A program made the translations under genes and the position numbers. Shown here piece after piece: positions 1-9,175 of a stretch of 45,209 bases of DNA; position 1 is the first letter of the stretch, and each line of letters begins with the position of its first letter. The stretch spans positions 1 through 45,209 of the forward strand of contig JAGQVE010000030.1 of NCBI GenBank assembly GCA_020438105.1. The letters run 5' to 3'. This DNA comes from Bacteroidales bacterium. GTDB lineage: Bacteria; Bacteroidota; Bacteroidia; Bacteroidales; JAADJA01. The notes under the pieces were generated by a model. It did not search any database, had not been told where the DNA came from, and saw only the letters and a list, made by a program, of their open reading frames with translations.

Positions 1-921
1 TGAACCTTCTTTGGTAATTTGTTGCGGAGTACGAATACCAGCTACCACATCTTCGCCCTGTGCGTTGATCAGGTATTCACCATTGAAGATATCTTCACCG
101 GTAGCGGCGTCGCGGGTAAAGGCAACACCTGTTCCTGAATTTTCGCCCATATTACCAAATACCATAGCCTGAACGTTAACGGCAGTTCCCCATTCATCCG
201 GGATGCTGTTCAGCTTACGATAAAGGATTGCGCGGTCGTTCATCCAGCTTCCGAATACCGCCATGATCGATCCCCAGAGTTGTTCCCATGGATCATCCGG
301 GAAATCTTTTCCGGTTTTGGCTTTTACAGCTTTTTTGAAGCGACTTACAAGTTCTTTCAGATCATCAGTGGTGAGTTGCGTGTCGAGTTCAACTCCTTTT
401 TCTTCTTTCATATTATCGATGATCTCTTCAAATGGATCATGATCTTCTTTTGATTCGGGTTTCATTTCCAGAACCACGTCGCCATACATTTGAACAAACC
501 GGCGGTATGAATCCCATGCAAAACGTGCGTTTCCGGTGCGTTTGGCAATTCCTTCAACAGCATTGTCGTTCAATCCGAGGTTCAGAACGGTGTCCATCAT
601 GCCAGGCATGGAAGCGCGGGCGCCTGAACGAACAGAAACCAGACAGGGATTTTCTTTATCACCAAATTTGGTTCCCATGATATTTTCGATGTTTTTAACT
701 GCAGCTTCAACTTCCGGTTTGATGAGTTTAACCACGTTGTCGCGGCCTTCGGAATAATATAAAGTACATACATCGGTGGTAATGGTAAATCCGGGAGGAA
801 CCGGAACGCCGATCAAATTCATTTCGGCAAGGTTGGCACCTTTACCACCCAGTAAATTTTTCATGGAGGCATTTCCTTCAGCTAGTTTGTTACCAAACGT
901 ATAAACATGTTTCTTAGCCAT
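1..921 (-). CDS. ppdK: Pyruvate, phosphate dikinase (N-terminal part; runs off left edge)
   Basis: PPDK interconverts pyruvate + ATP + Pi and PEP + AMP + PPi in the cytoplasm, in pyrophosphate-linked glycolysis or gluconeogenesis. The first 307 codons are in the window, read from an ATG at 921 down to base 1 with no stop. The start [10 protein letters not shown], the nucleotide-binding stretch [12 protein letters not shown] (residues 23-34) and the signature [14 protein letters not shown] (98-111) are diagnostic of the ATP-grasp (PEP/pyruvate-binding) domain. Family members are about 870-910 residues, so roughly two thirds, including the phospho-histidine and PEP-binding domains, lies outside. 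The gene is divergent from nothing nearby and no clear promoter box was found in the 188 bp upstream. Confidence 0.96.
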   Translation of the reverse strand, partial: MAKKHVYTFGNKLAEGNASMKNLLGGKGANLAEMNLIGVPVPPGFTITTDVCTLYYSEGRDNVVKLIKPEVEAAVKNIENIMGTKFGDKENPCLVSVRSGARASMPGMMDTVLNLGLNDNAVEGIAKRTGNARFAWDSYRRFVQMYGDVVLEMKPESKEDHDPFEEIIDNMKEEKGVELDTQLTTDDLKELVSRFKKAVKAKTGKDFPDDPWEQLWGSIMAVFGSWMNDRAILYRKLNSIPDEWGTAVNVQAMVFGNMGENSGTGVAFTRDAATGEDIFNGEYLINAQGEDVVAGIRTPQQITKEGS

Positions 922-1109
922 AACTAATTATTTAATATATAAAACTTAAATGTTGATAATCTGCTTTTTATCCTGTAATTAAACAGGGGTGCAATATTAC
1001 GAAAAAAAGTGTATTGGTGCTTCTCAGAACCTTAAGTTTGTGCTAAGTTTGAAAAGCTGTTTTGAAGGGACGAAAAATATTTTTAATAAGATAAATCAGA
1101 TAAATAATC

Positions 1110-1616
1110 TCAACTGTTATTTTTCAGGCTTGATACTGCCCAGTTCACCATTTCCTTAAAAGTTCTAAGGTCGATTTCATGGCCCAGCCAATGTGCAGTT
1201 AATACCCGTTGCATTGAGTTTTTACAACCTTTTTCACGCAAGACTTTAACGGTGTAATTTGGATTGATGGTTTCATCATGCAAGCCCAGAACTACATACC
1301 TTGTCGGGCATTTTGGTTTGTCAATTTTCGGGATCTTTGAATAGAACACATCGGTGTAATGCATGGCCGGATTAAAAAGCAGGCAGGGAAGGCCGAGGTC
1401 TTCAGCCAGTACGTTACCCAGATAGCCACCTAATGAACTTCCGATAATAAATTCAATATTTTTCCGTAGAGCCGTATCTTTAATGGTCTCAAAAATACCC
1501 AATTCTTCACGGTAATTGAAATGCAGGGCGGTAACATCAAGCCCGGCGTCCTTCATAATTTGTTTTTTTTCGGGAATGGGATAACTATCCAGTCCATGTA
1601 AATAGAGTGTCCTCAT
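1110..1616 (-). CDS. YqiA/YcfP-like alpha/beta-hydrolase (esterase)
   Basis: A 168-aa compact alpha/beta hydrolase resembling the YqiA/UPF0227 esterases. It begins with the typical strand-plus-HG motif (LYLHGLDS, residues 4-11). The nucleophile elbow is G-S-S-L-G (59-63, Ser61 as nucleophile), a plausible catalytic Asp is D114 in GLHDETI, and the His is H142 or H146 near the C-terminus. No signal peptide or membrane segment is visible, so it is probably cytoplasmic. The natural substrate is unknown; relatives cleave short acyl or CoA esters in vitro. It stands alone between ppdK and the divergently read histidine kinase gene. Confidence 0.8.
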   Translation of the reverse strand: MRTLYLHGLDSYPIPEKKQIMKDAGLDVTALHFNYREELGIFETIKDTALRKNIEFIIGSSLGGYLGNVLAEDLGLPCLLFNPAMHYTDVFYSKIPKIDKPKCPTRYVVLGLHDETINPNYTVKVLREKGCKNSMQRVLTAHWLGHEIDLRTFKEMVNWAVSSLKNNS

Positions 1617-1712
1617 GCTTTTTCAATTTCAGGCAAATCTACTAAAAGTTTAAGGACAATAAAGCTTCAGCCCCCATAAAATTGTTAATTTTAGCCCCAA
1701 ACAAAATCAGGT

Positions 1713-3686
1713 ATGAAACAGCCCTATCTCTCCATTCTGTTTATTGTTCTTTTTTCGTTTTCAGCTTTCACACAAAATGAAGTTACCGATAGTTTAGAAG
1801 CTTTACTACCAAACCTGGAGGGTGCTGAACGTGTGAATGTTTTGAATGAACTTTGCTGGCAACTGGGACCCATAAATATTGATAAAGCTGAGCAATACGG
1901 GCTTGAAGCGCTGGATATTGCAAGCGGATTAAATGATTCGTTATTGCTTGCCCAGGTTTACAATGACCTGGGAACCGTATATTACCGTAAATCGGATTAC
2001 GACAGCGCCCTAGTTTTGTATTTCAATGCGTTGCGAATTCGTGAAAATGCCAACCGACCTGATTTGGCAGCAGCAGTGAATAATAAAATAGGTGCTACTT
2101 ACCTGGAGCAAAGTCAGTTTAAGCCTGCTGTTGAGTACCAGATGAAGGCCCTTCGATATTTTGAATCTGTGGGTGATAGTATTAAGATGTCGCAATGCCT
2201 TACCAATCTTGGACGTGTGTATTACGAAAACCATGAGTACCACAAATCCAATGAATACCATGCAAGGGCGCTGCAGATTTTCGAGAAATACAATTACACC
2301 TATGGCCTGGCTACAACATATGGTAGCATTGCATTGAACTATCAATTTTCAGGTGATAAAAATGGGGCCATTGAATATTTTGAGAAGGCACTGGAAAACT
2401 TCAGGGCGATCAATGACAAGGGAAATATAGCCACCGTTTTGTTAGACCTTGGGCAGTTGTACCGCAAAATGGGCGATCAGGCAAAAGGAAAACAGTTTTA
2501 TGAGGAGGCCATTTCCATTAGCAAATCAATCAGCGACCAACATACACAGGCCATGGCTATGGCTAATCTGGCCAATATTCTGGAGGATGAAAAACAGTAC
2601 AAAAGAGCAGAGGAATTATACCTTGAGGCCCTTAAAATTGCCAAAGATAATGGCATCCTGAAAGTATTGCATCAGTGTTACCGCGAGTTGGCTCACCTTT
2701 ACAGTGAGACCGGAGATTATAAAAAAGCTTTCGAATATAAAGCTGATCAATACACTACGCAGGATAGTATTTATAATGTAGAAAAATATGAGCAGTTTAC
2801 TGCTTTGCAAACCCAATATGAAACCGAGAAAAAGGAACAACAAATTACTTTGCTGGAAGCACAAAATGATTTGAAAAATTCGAGGATACAGCGGCAACGA
2901 AATTTGATCCTCTTTGTCGTGATTGGTGTTGTGTTGCTTGGAATCATTTCGGTTTTGGGATACAATCGCAAACGGTTGCAGCACAAGGCGCAGGTGGAAG
3001 CGGAACGGAATCTGTACCGAAAAAAACTGCTGGAAGCATCCGTTGAAGCAGAAGAAAAGGAGCGTAAGCGAATAGCAAGGGAGCTGCACGACGGCATTGC
3101 ACAGCAATTAACCGGGCTTAAAATGGCCTGGCAGGTGCTTTCGAAAGACCTTAAAGTGGAGCCTGAAAAACAACAGAAACTGGGTGACATTACCAAAACA
3201 CTTGATCAAACGGCTGACGAAGTGAGGAACTTGTCGCATCAAATGATGCCAAGGGTTTTGAGCGAAAGCGGCTTAATTCCGGCGCTTGAGGATATGCTGG
3301 CTAAAAGTTTAAAATATTCCAATATTGCTTATGAGTTTGAGCATTTTGGCATTGATAGCCGTTTTCATGAAAATGTGGAGCTTTCATTATATCGAATTTG
3401 CCAGGAGCTAATCAACAATATAATCAAACACTCCGGGGCAAGTAAAGTAACTGTTCAGCTTTTAAAAAGCAAGGAAAACCTGGTGATGCTGGTGGAGGAC
3501 AACGGAAAAGGTTTTACAGGATCAGGCGAGAAAAAAGAAGGCATCGGGCTAATGAATATTGCCAGCAGAATAGATACGGTGAACGGTGAAATCAATTATG
3601 AACCGAGCCCGGGAAGTGGAACCGTGGCACGAATTCGTGTACCTTTGGCAGCTCAAAAACAAAAACCGGAAATTATTATGCAATAA
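1713..3686 (+). CDS. TPR-containing sensor histidine kinase (HisKA_3 type)
   Basis: 657 aa. A signal peptide or N-terminal anchor (residues 1-20) is followed by about seven tetratricopeptide repeats (roughly 45-345), a coiled coil, one membrane segment (about 396-416, hydrophobic run after RQR) and a cytoplasmic kinase. The phospho-acceptor is H459 in the HisKA_3 motif RELHDGIAQQLTGL. The HATPase core has the N box (ELINNIIKHSGA), G1 (VEDNGKGF) and G2 (GIGLMNI). The TPR domain should lie in the periplasm and sense a protein or peptide partner. This is the NarX/DesK-like class that normally phosphorylates a LuxR-type regulator, but none is encoded alongside, so it is an orphan kinase here. rpmH follows with its own promoter. 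Confidence 0.9.
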   Translation: MKQPYLSILFIVLFSFSAFTQNEVTDSLEALLPNLEGAERVNVLNELCWQLGPINIDKAEQYGLEALDIASGLNDSLLLAQVYNDLGTVYYRKSDYDSALVLYFNALRIRENANRPDLAAAVNNKIGATYLEQSQFKPAVEYQMKALRYFESVGDSIKMSQCLTNLGRVYYENHEYHKSNEYHARALQIFEKYNYTYGLATTYGSIALNYQFSGDKNGAIEYFEKALENFRAINDKGNIATVLLDLGQLYRKMGDQAKGKQFYEEAISISKSISDQHTQAMAMANLANILEDEKQYKRAEELYLEALKIAKDNGILKVLHQCYRELAHLYSETGDYKKAFEYKADQYTTQDSIYNVEKYEQFTALQTQYETEKKEQQITLLEAQNDLKNSRIQRQRNLILFVVIGVVLLGIISVLGYNRKRLQHKAQVEAERNLYRKKLLEASVEAEEKERKRIARELHDGIAQQLTGLKMAWQVLSKDLKVEPEKQQKLGDITKTLDQTADEVRNLSHQMMPRVLSESGLIPALEDMLAKSLKYSNIAYEFEHFGIDSRFHENVELSLYRICQELINNIIKHSGASKVTVQLLKSKENLVMLVEDNGKGFTGSGEKKEGIGLMNIASRIDTVNGEINYEPSPGSGTVARIRVPLAAQKQKPEIIMQ

Positions 3687-3699
3687 TTTTATGATTTTG

Positions 3700-3730
3700 T
3701 TTGCTTTTCATAAAAATTACCCTACTTTTG
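3700..3730 (+). promoter_or_regulatory. Bacteroidetes-type promoter of rpmH
   Basis: TTTG at 3700-3703, then 19 bp, then TACTTTTG at 3723-3730. This matches the Bacteroidetes housekeeping (sigma-ABfr) consensus TTTG-N19-21-TAnnTTTG. It sits 22 bp before the rpmH start and is the best promoter match in the window. Confidence 0.75.
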
Positions 3731-3752
3731 CACTCCCAAAAATTAATAGAAA

Positions 3753-3911
3753 ATGAAACGCACATTTCAACCTTCAAGACGTAAAAGAACAAATAAGCAT
3801 GGATTCAGGGCGCGTATGGCATCCAAGAATGGACGTAAGGTATTGGCTTCACGTCGTGCAAAAGGCCGTAAAAAGTTGACCGTTTCTGACGAAAAACTCG
3901 ATAAGAGATAA
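3753..3911 (+). CDS. rpmH: 50S ribosomal protein L34
   Basis: A 52-aa very basic protein starting [19 protein letters not shown] and continuing with [19 protein letters not shown], the canonical L34 sequence of the large ribosomal subunit. The family is 44-53 residues, so this copy is complete; the short C-terminal tail ([11 protein letters not shown]) is usual for Bacteroidetes. It has its own promoter directly upstream and a strong terminator just downstream, so it looks monocistronic. It is not next to rnpA or dnaA, which is common in this phylum. Confidence 0.97.
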   Translation: MKRTFQPSRRKRTNKHGFRARMASKNGRKVLASRRAKGRKKLTVSDEKLDKR

Positions 3912-3940
3912 TTGATCCGTAAAGGATTTTAAGATAACCT

Positions 3941-3976
3941 AAAAGGAGGTGATTGAATATTCGCCTCCTTTTTGTT
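3941..3976 (+). terminator. Rho-independent terminator of rpmH
   Basis: Inverted repeat AAAAGGAGGTGA / TCGCCTCCTTTT (3941-3952 with 3961-3972, one G-U pair) around an 8-nt loop, followed by a T-rich tract. It lies 29 bp after the rpmH stop. Confidence 0.85.
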
Positions 3977-4012
3977 TTGCTGCTAATTAGCATCTGTTTT
4001 AAAGAATTATCC

Positions 4013-4020
4013 TAATTTTG
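4013..4020 (+). promoter_or_regulatory. Putative -7 box for the DUF4834-yfhO-GT operon
   Basis: TAATTTTG matches TAnnTTTG exactly, 53 bp before the start at 4074 and after the rpmH terminator. The -33 element is weak (TTAG at 3987-3990). Confidence 0.5.
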
Positions 4021-4073
4021 CCTGAAGCAATTTCATTTGCAAAAATTGATACGATTCACATCCTGAGAAATTT

Positions 4074-4346
4074 ATGTTAGTTCAACTGCTACGCACAATT
4101 CTGATCATTCTGATAGCTTATTACCTGATTAAGTTTTTTATGCGGTATGTAGCTCCATTTATTCTCCGATATTTTGTGCGAAAGGCTCAAATGCAGCATC
4201 AAAATACCAGTTCAAATCGGAGCCATCAGGGCGATATGCACATTGAATACAATGAACAACATAAAGGCAATAAATCGTCGTTGGGTGAATACGTTGACTA
4301 TGAAGAAGTAACTGAGGAAAAATCCAATAATCATCATCATGCGTAA
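4074..4346 (+). CDS. DUF4834 family small membrane protein
   Basis: A 90-aa protein with one N-terminal hydrophobic segment (LLRTILIILIAYYLIKFF, residues 5-22), a second amphipathic stretch (PFILRYF), and a polar, acidic C-terminal tail ending in a short His run. This matches the DUF4834 family, which is common in Bacteroidetes and often sits just before a YfhO gene, as here. Its stop overlaps the yfhO start by 8 bp, so the two are translationally coupled. Function is unknown; it is probably an inner-membrane accessory protein. Confidence 0.75.
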   Translation: MLVQLLRTILIILIAYYLIKFFMRYVAPFILRYFVRKAQMQHQNTSSNRSHQGDMHIEYNEQHKGNKSSLGEYVDYEEVTEEKSNNHHHA

Positions 4347-6777
4347 ATTCCAGGTTAAAAATTTGGTTCCTTATGTGGTACCTGTAATTTTATTTATTGT
4401 GCTTTCACTGGCTTATATGAGTCCATTGCTCGAAGGCAAAAAACTGAAACAGGACGATATCATTCGCCATAAAGGCATGTCGAAAGAAATTGTAGATTTC
4501 CGTGAAAAAACAGGTGAGGAGCCATTGTGGACCAATTCCATGTTTGGAGGAATGCCTGCATATCAAATTTCAGTAAAATACAGTGCAAACCTCATTCAGT
4601 ATGTGGATGACATTATGCGATTGGGCCTTCCGCGGCCAGCCGACTGGGTTTTTCTGTATATGCTGGGATTTTTCATATTGATGCTTACCTTGCGTGTCAA
4701 TCCCTGGATTGGCATGGCTGGTGCCATTGCCTATGGATTTTCATCCTACTTTTTTATCATTTTACAGGCGGGGCATAATTCAAAGGCACATGCACTTGCT
4801 TACATGGCGCCGCTGCTTGCCGGTGTGATTTTGAGCTATCGGGGTAAATACTGGCTTGGGGGTATACTCACCCTGCTGTTTATGGCCTTGGAGATCAATG
4901 CCGGGCATCCGCAAATTACTTATTATCTGGGCCTCCTGGTGCTTATTTTGGGAATAACCGAATTGGTTTCGGCCATTCGGAAATCGGAATACGCTCATTT
5001 TATTAAATCTTCTGCTGTTGTTATTGTTGCGATGTTATTTGGCGTTTTGACCAATATTACAAGCCTGTGGGCAACATACGAATACGGTAAGGAAACCATC
5101 CGTGGTAAATCGGAATTAACTACAGAGGAAGGCAACAGAACCAGCGGTTTGGATAAGGATTATGCTACGCAATGGAGTTATGGCAAGGCCGAAACAGGTA
5201 CACTGATCATTCCCGATTTTCATGGTGGTTCATCGCATGGCAAGCTGAGTGAGAACTCTGAAGTAGCAAAGGTGCTGAAGCAAAACAATATTCCTCAAAG
5301 TCAGGTTAACGATCTTTTAAAGGGAATGCCTACTTACTGGGGGACACAGCCCTTTACATCAGGCCCTGTGTATGTGGGAGCCATCGTTTTCTTTTTATTT
5401 GTGTTTGGTTTGATCCTGATCAAAGGAAATTTGAAATGGTGGCTGCTGGCCGGCACCATACTTTCGATACTGCTGGCTTGGGGTAAAAACTTTCCTTTCC
5501 TCACCGATTTATTCCTTCATTATTTCCCGGGGTACAACAAGTTCAGGGCTGTTTCAATGACGCTGGTTATTGCAGAATTGACCATGCCCATCCTGGCTTT
5601 CGTTGCACTAAATGAGTTGTTTAAAAACAAATATGAAAAGCCACAATTGCTCAAGGCCCTTAAAATATCCCTCTATTTTGTTGGTGGATTTGTATTGCTT
5701 TTTGTACTTGTGCCGGGTGCTTTCTTTAATTTTTCAGGCCCCAGTGATGTTTCTTACAGCCAAAGTTTTCCAAAATGGTTGATGGATGCCCTGGTTGCCG
5801 ACCGGGAGTCGATGTTGCGCATGGATGCACTCCGTTCGCTCATTTTTATCCTGCTAGCTGCTGGTGTGATGTGGGCATTTATAGCGGGTAAACTTCAAAA
5901 ATCCTATGTGTTTGCACTTATTACCCTTTTTGTGCTGGTGGATATGTGGCCGGTGGATAAACGTTACCTGAGCAACGATGATTTTGTAAGTGCCTCTACC
6001 ATGGACCGACCCTATAAAATGACCCAGGCTGATGAATTGATCCTGAAGGATAAAGATCCCAATTTCAGGGTGCTGAATTTAACCGGCGACCCATTTGCCG
6101 ATGCACGTACTTCCTATTTTCATAAATCCATTGGAGGTTATCACGGCGCCAAATTAAGGCGTTACCAGGAATTGTATGAGCACCAGATTCAGAAAAATTT
6201 TAACATCCAGGTTTTGAATATGCTCAATACGAAGTACATCATTCAACCGGATAAAAACAATAAACCCACCGTAACTCCAAATATGGGTTACCTCGGCAAT
6301 GCCTGGTTTGTGCCGCAAGTGGAAATGGTTGAAAATGCCGATCAGGAGCTTGATGCGCTTACCGATTTTGATCCTGCTAAAACAGCGGTGGTTGATAAAC
6401 GTTTTGAAAAAGACCTCGAAGGTTTCACTCCTTCAAACGATACAACGGCAAGTATTCAATTGATCGAATATGCTCCAAATCAACTGAAATACCAGTCGAA
6501 CACCTCAAAAGATCAACTGGCCGTATTTTCAGAAATATATTACGACAAGGGTTGGAATGCCTATGTGGATGGTGAAAAAGTTCCTTATTTCAGGGCCAAT
6601 TATGTACTCCGGGCGATGGTCGTTCCGGCGGGCAAGCACCTCATTGAATTTAAATTTGAGCCCAGGGTATATGCCATTGGCGAGAAGGTATCTTTTGCAA
6701 GCAGCTTGCTTGTAATCCTGCTTGTTTTAGGCTTTGCAGGCATGGAACTTAAAAAATACTTCAAAAAGGAGGAATGA
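4339..6777 (+). CDS. YfhO family multi-pass membrane protein
   Basis: 812 aa with about 12-13 predicted membrane segments. It opens with a transmembrane helix (VVPVILFIVLSLAYM) and the luminal motif P-L-x-G-x-x-L-x-x-D-D (residues 31-40), then W-T-N-S-M-F-G-G-M-P-A, which are hallmarks of YfhO proteins related to GT-C glycosyltransferases. The C-terminal 230 residues form a soluble extracytoplasmic domain before a last helix. Family members have been linked to glycosylation of teichoic acids or lipids in Firmicutes; the acceptor here is unknown. It overlaps DUF4834 upstream (8 bp) and the glycosyltransferase downstream (4 bp, ATGA), a tight operon that suggests a role in envelope glycan synthesis. 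Confidence 0.88.
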   Translation: MRKFQVKNLVPYVVPVILFIVLSLAYMSPLLEGKKLKQDDIIRHKGMSKEIVDFREKTGEEPLWTNSMFGGMPAYQISVKYSANLIQYVDDIMRLGLPRPADWVFLYMLGFFILMLTLRVNPWIGMAGAIAYGFSSYFFIILQAGHNSKAHALAYMAPLLAGVILSYRGKYWLGGILTLLFMALEINAGHPQITYYLGLLVLILGITELVSAIRKSEYAHFIKSSAVVIVAMLFGVLTNITSLWATYEYGKETIRGKSELTTEEGNRTSGLDKDYATQWSYGKAETGTLIIPDFHGGSSHGKLSENSEVAKVLKQNNIPQSQVNDLLKGMPTYWGTQPFTSGPVYVGAIVFFLFVFGLILIKGNLKWWLLAGTILSILLAWGKNFPFLTDLFLHYFPGYNKFRAVSMTLVIAELTMPILAFVALNELFKNKYEKPQLLKALKISLYFVGGFVLLFVLVPGAFFNFSGPSDVSYSQSFPKWLMDALVADRESMLRMDALRSLIFILLAAGVMWAFIAGKLQKSYVFALITLFVLVDMWPVDKRYLSNDDFVSASTMDRPYKMTQADELILKDKDPNFRVLNLTGDPFADARTSYFHKSIGGYHGAKLRRYQELYEHQIQKNFNIQVLNMLNTKYIIQPDKNNKPTVTPNMGYLGNAWFVPQVEMVENADQELDALTDFDPAKTAVVDKRFEKDLEGFTPSNDTTASIQLIEYAPNQLKYQSNTSKDQLAVFSEIYYDKGWNAYVDGEKVPYFRANYVLRAMVVPAGKHLIEFKFEPRVYAIGEKVSFASSLLVILLVLGFAGMELKKYFKKEE

Positions 6778-8072
6778 AAAAGGTCCTTGTGATCACATAT
6801 TACTGGCCGCCCAGTGGAGGTGCCGGCGTTCAGCGCTGGCTGAAATTTGTGAAATACCTGCGCGAATTTAACTGGGAACCCATAGTGTACACCCCTGAGA
6901 ATCCGGAATCGCCGGCTGTTGATACCACGCTAGAAAGAGATATTCCTTCCGGGATCACCATTTTAAAAACACCGATCAGTGAGCCTTATACAGCTTACAA
7001 AAAATTCGTGGGCAGGAAAAAGGATGACAAGATCAAAGCGGGATTTTTAAGTGAGAATAAAAAGCCCTCCGTTACTGAAAAAATTGCGGTATGGGTGCGC
7101 GGAAACTTTTTCATTCCAGATGCGCGCAAATACTGGATCAAGCCTTCCGTTCGCTATTTAAATAGCTGGTTAGCCGAAAATAAGGTGGATGCCATCGTGT
7201 CAACTGGTCCGCCTCACAGCATGCATTTGATCGCGCAAGCAGTTTCAAAACTACACAATATTCCGTGGTTGGCCGATTTCAGGGATCCGTGGACCAACAT
7301 TGATTTTTACAAGGATTTAATGCTGACTAAAAATTCGGATTTAAAACATCAGCGCCTTGAAAATGCTGTTTTGAAAGATGCCAATAGGGTAGTGGTGGTA
7401 AGCAAAGGAATGGCTGAGGATTTTAAAGGTATTTTTAATCGGAATTACAATATCATTACCAATGGTTATGACACTGAAGATGTAAAAACACAACCTGGTC
7501 AGGTGGATAAAAAATATACAATTGCACATGTGGGGTCCATGGTTCCTGCCCGAAATCCAATCACTTTTTGGAAAGCAATACATGAATTGGTAAATGAAGA
7601 TGCAGAACTCGCTTCCAAATTGGAAATTAAGCTGGTAGGGCAGGTTGACTATTCGGTTAGGGAGGCTATTGCCGGGTTGAATTTGGATCCGTATTTAACT
7701 TTCGTGGATTACCTCTCACATGATGAGGTGATTAATTTGCAACAGTCGGTTAGTGTTTTGTTACTGGTGATCAACAATACTCCAAATGCAAAATTGGTGG
7801 TTACCGGAAAAATCTTCGAATACCTGAAATCGGGCCGGCCGGTATTATGCATCGGTCCAACGGATGGGGATGCTGCTGCCATTCTGAGCGAGACCAATAC
7901 AGGTGTTACCTATGATTATGACGATCTTTCAGGGATTAAAAATGCTATTCGGAGTTATTTCCTGAAATACAAAGCCGGGGAATTAATAACCAAAGGTGTG
8001 AATATTGAAAAATATTCGCGCCGGAATTTAACCGGGGAGCTGGTAAAAGTGCTGAATGAAATGGTTAATTAA
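6774..8072 (+). CDS. Glycosyltransferase family 4-like protein
   Basis: A 432-aa GT-B fold enzyme. The N-terminal motif YYWPPSGGAGVQRW (residues 9-22) is typical of the glyco_trans_4_4/GT4-like group found next to YfhO in Bacteroidetes. The acceptor domain is followed by the donor-binding domain with VVTGKIFEYLKSGRPVLCIG (about 342-361), where the K-x-x-E-Y motif contacts the nucleotide sugar. There is no membrane segment, so it is cytoplasmic or membrane-associated. It overlaps yfhO by 4 bp. Its TAA stop shares the tetranucleotide TTAA with the stop of the convergent gene at 8069. Donor and acceptor cannot be read from the sequence. Confidence 0.88.
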   Translation: MKKVLVITYYWPPSGGAGVQRWLKFVKYLREFNWEPIVYTPENPESPAVDTTLERDIPSGITILKTPISEPYTAYKKFVGRKKDDKIKAGFLSENKKPSVTEKIAVWVRGNFFIPDARKYWIKPSVRYLNSWLAENKVDAIVSTGPPHSMHLIAQAVSKLHNIPWLADFRDPWTNIDFYKDLMLTKNSDLKHQRLENAVLKDANRVVVVSKGMAEDFKGIFNRNYNIITNGYDTEDVKTQPGQVDKKYTIAHVGSMVPARNPITFWKAIHELVNEDAELASKLEIKLVGQVDYSVREAIAGLNLDPYLTFVDYLSHDEVINLQQSVSVLLLVINNTPNAKLVVTGKIFEYLKSGRPVLCIGPTDGDAAAILSETNTGVTYDYDDLSGIKNAIRSYFLKYKAGELITKGVNIEKYSRRNLTGELVKVLNEMVN

Positions 8073-9055
8073 CGATCATTCCGAATCACATTATTTACAA
8101 ATTCCGAAATTTTATAATCGCTGTTGAAAAGCTTATAAAGCTCACCAATGATGGGGTATTGGCAATCCATATTTTCTGTGCTCGAAATTTCCTCGCAAAA
8201 TACACTCACTGCAATTTTACCCTCCAGAACTACTTTGTCGGAAATATCATCGGTGAAAAATCCTTTGCCAATGAGTAACCCAAGCGTACGGTTACGGCTA
8301 AGATCGTTTAATGCGGTTAAGGTAAAATCACCGTATCCGCAATAATTGAACATGGTATCCGACTGCCCGCCATACCGGATCAATATTTTTCGCATTTCGT
8401 TAAAAGCGCGGGTCAGAAACAAAAAGCGGAGGTTTGGGGAGTTGAAATGAGCATCTACGATACCCATTGCAATGGCATAAATATTTTTAAGAATACTCAG
8501 AATTTCGACTCCTTTTACATCCGTTGAAAAATCAATGTGGATGGGGGTGTCGTTAAAAATGTCTTTGAAAATGGGATAATGTTCAGGAAACTTTGATCCG
8601 AGCGTAAAGGCAGTTGGCAGTTTTTGGATGAGTTCCCGGGCAAAAGTGGGGCCTTTGAAGGAGCACACAGGATTTTCAAGCTTGCTGCTCAGGGCCTCTG
8701 TTATTGTATTTTGTTCACGACTGAATCCTTTGGCCATATTGAGCAGTATGGCATCCTCCCGGAAAAAATCCTTATGATCAAGTACATAATCCACGGTGAC
8801 CAACGATGGAATGGCCAGAAAAATGATGTCAGCATTTTTGAGAATAGCAGGATCGCTGGAAGCTTTTAAAAACTTAGCAAGCTTGGTATTGGGGAAATAT
8901 TTAAAGTTCAGTCGTTTTTGATTGATCGAATCCACCACTTCATTTTCGATGGAGTAAAGATAAATCTCACTTTCTCTTTTGCGGGCTATGATATTTCCAA
9001 GCGCCGTTCCAATAGAGCCGGCACCGATGATCACAATATTAGGACTTTGATCCAT
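8069..9055 (-). CDS. NAD(P)-dependent glycerol-3-phosphate dehydrogenase-like protein
   Basis: 328 aa. The N-terminal Rossmann fold has GAGSIG (11-16; Trp is more usual than Ile at position 15). Key GpsA residues are kept: K109 in NMAKG, K190 in ILKNIYAIAMG, the G-Y-G-D-F-T-L-T motif (240-247) and SRNRTLG (253-259). GpsA reduces dihydroxyacetone phosphate to sn-glycerol 3-phosphate for phospholipids. Because it lies among glycosyltransferases and sulfotransferases and diverges in several motifs (KGPTFARE), it may be a paralogue supplying glycerol phosphate, or a related polyol phosphate, to a surface glycan. A second, canonical gpsA elsewhere in the genome would support that. Confidence 0.8.
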   Translation of the reverse strand: MDQSPNIVIIGAGSIGTALGNIIARKRESEIYLYSIENEVVDSINQKRLNFKYFPNTKLAKFLKASSDPAILKNADIIFLAIPSLVTVDYVLDHKDFFREDAILLNMAKGFSREQNTITEALSSKLENPVCSFKGPTFARELIQKLPTAFTLGSKFPEHYPIFKDIFNDTPIHIDFSTDVKGVEILSILKNIYAIAMGIVDAHFNSPNLRFLFLTRAFNEMRKILIRYGGQSDTMFNYCGYGDFTLTALNDLSRNRTLGLLIGKGFFTDDISDKVVLEGKIAVSVFCEEISSTENMDCQYPIIGELYKLFNSDYKISEFVNNVIRNDR

Positions 9056-9071
9056 TTAGATTGATTTGCGG

Positions 9072-9079
9072 CAAAGGTA
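9072..9079 (-). promoter_or_regulatory. Putative -7 box for the GpsA-like gene
   Basis: The minus strand reads TACCTTTG, an exact TAnnTTTG match 17 bp upstream of the start at 9055. No convincing -33 element was seen. Confidence 0.45.
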
Positions 9080-9145
9080 AGGATAACTCTTGAAAGAAAT
9101 ATGCAGGTCAATTTGAGATAATAAGGTTGTATTGTTGAAAAGCAC

Positions 9146-9153
9146 TATTTTTG
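9146..9153 (+). promoter_or_regulatory. Putative -7 box for the 9176 glycosyltransferase
   Basis: TATTTTTG, an exact TAnnTTTG match 22 bp before the ATG at 9176. A TTG at 9127-9129 is closer (16 bp) than the usual -33 spacing. Confidence 0.45.
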
Positions 9154-9175
9154 AAAATTAAGGTTAAATGGCAGG

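Noticed and set aside
432..757. Plus-strand frames opposite ppdK
   Set aside because: They are shadows of the strongly conserved PPDK coding frame on the minus strand.
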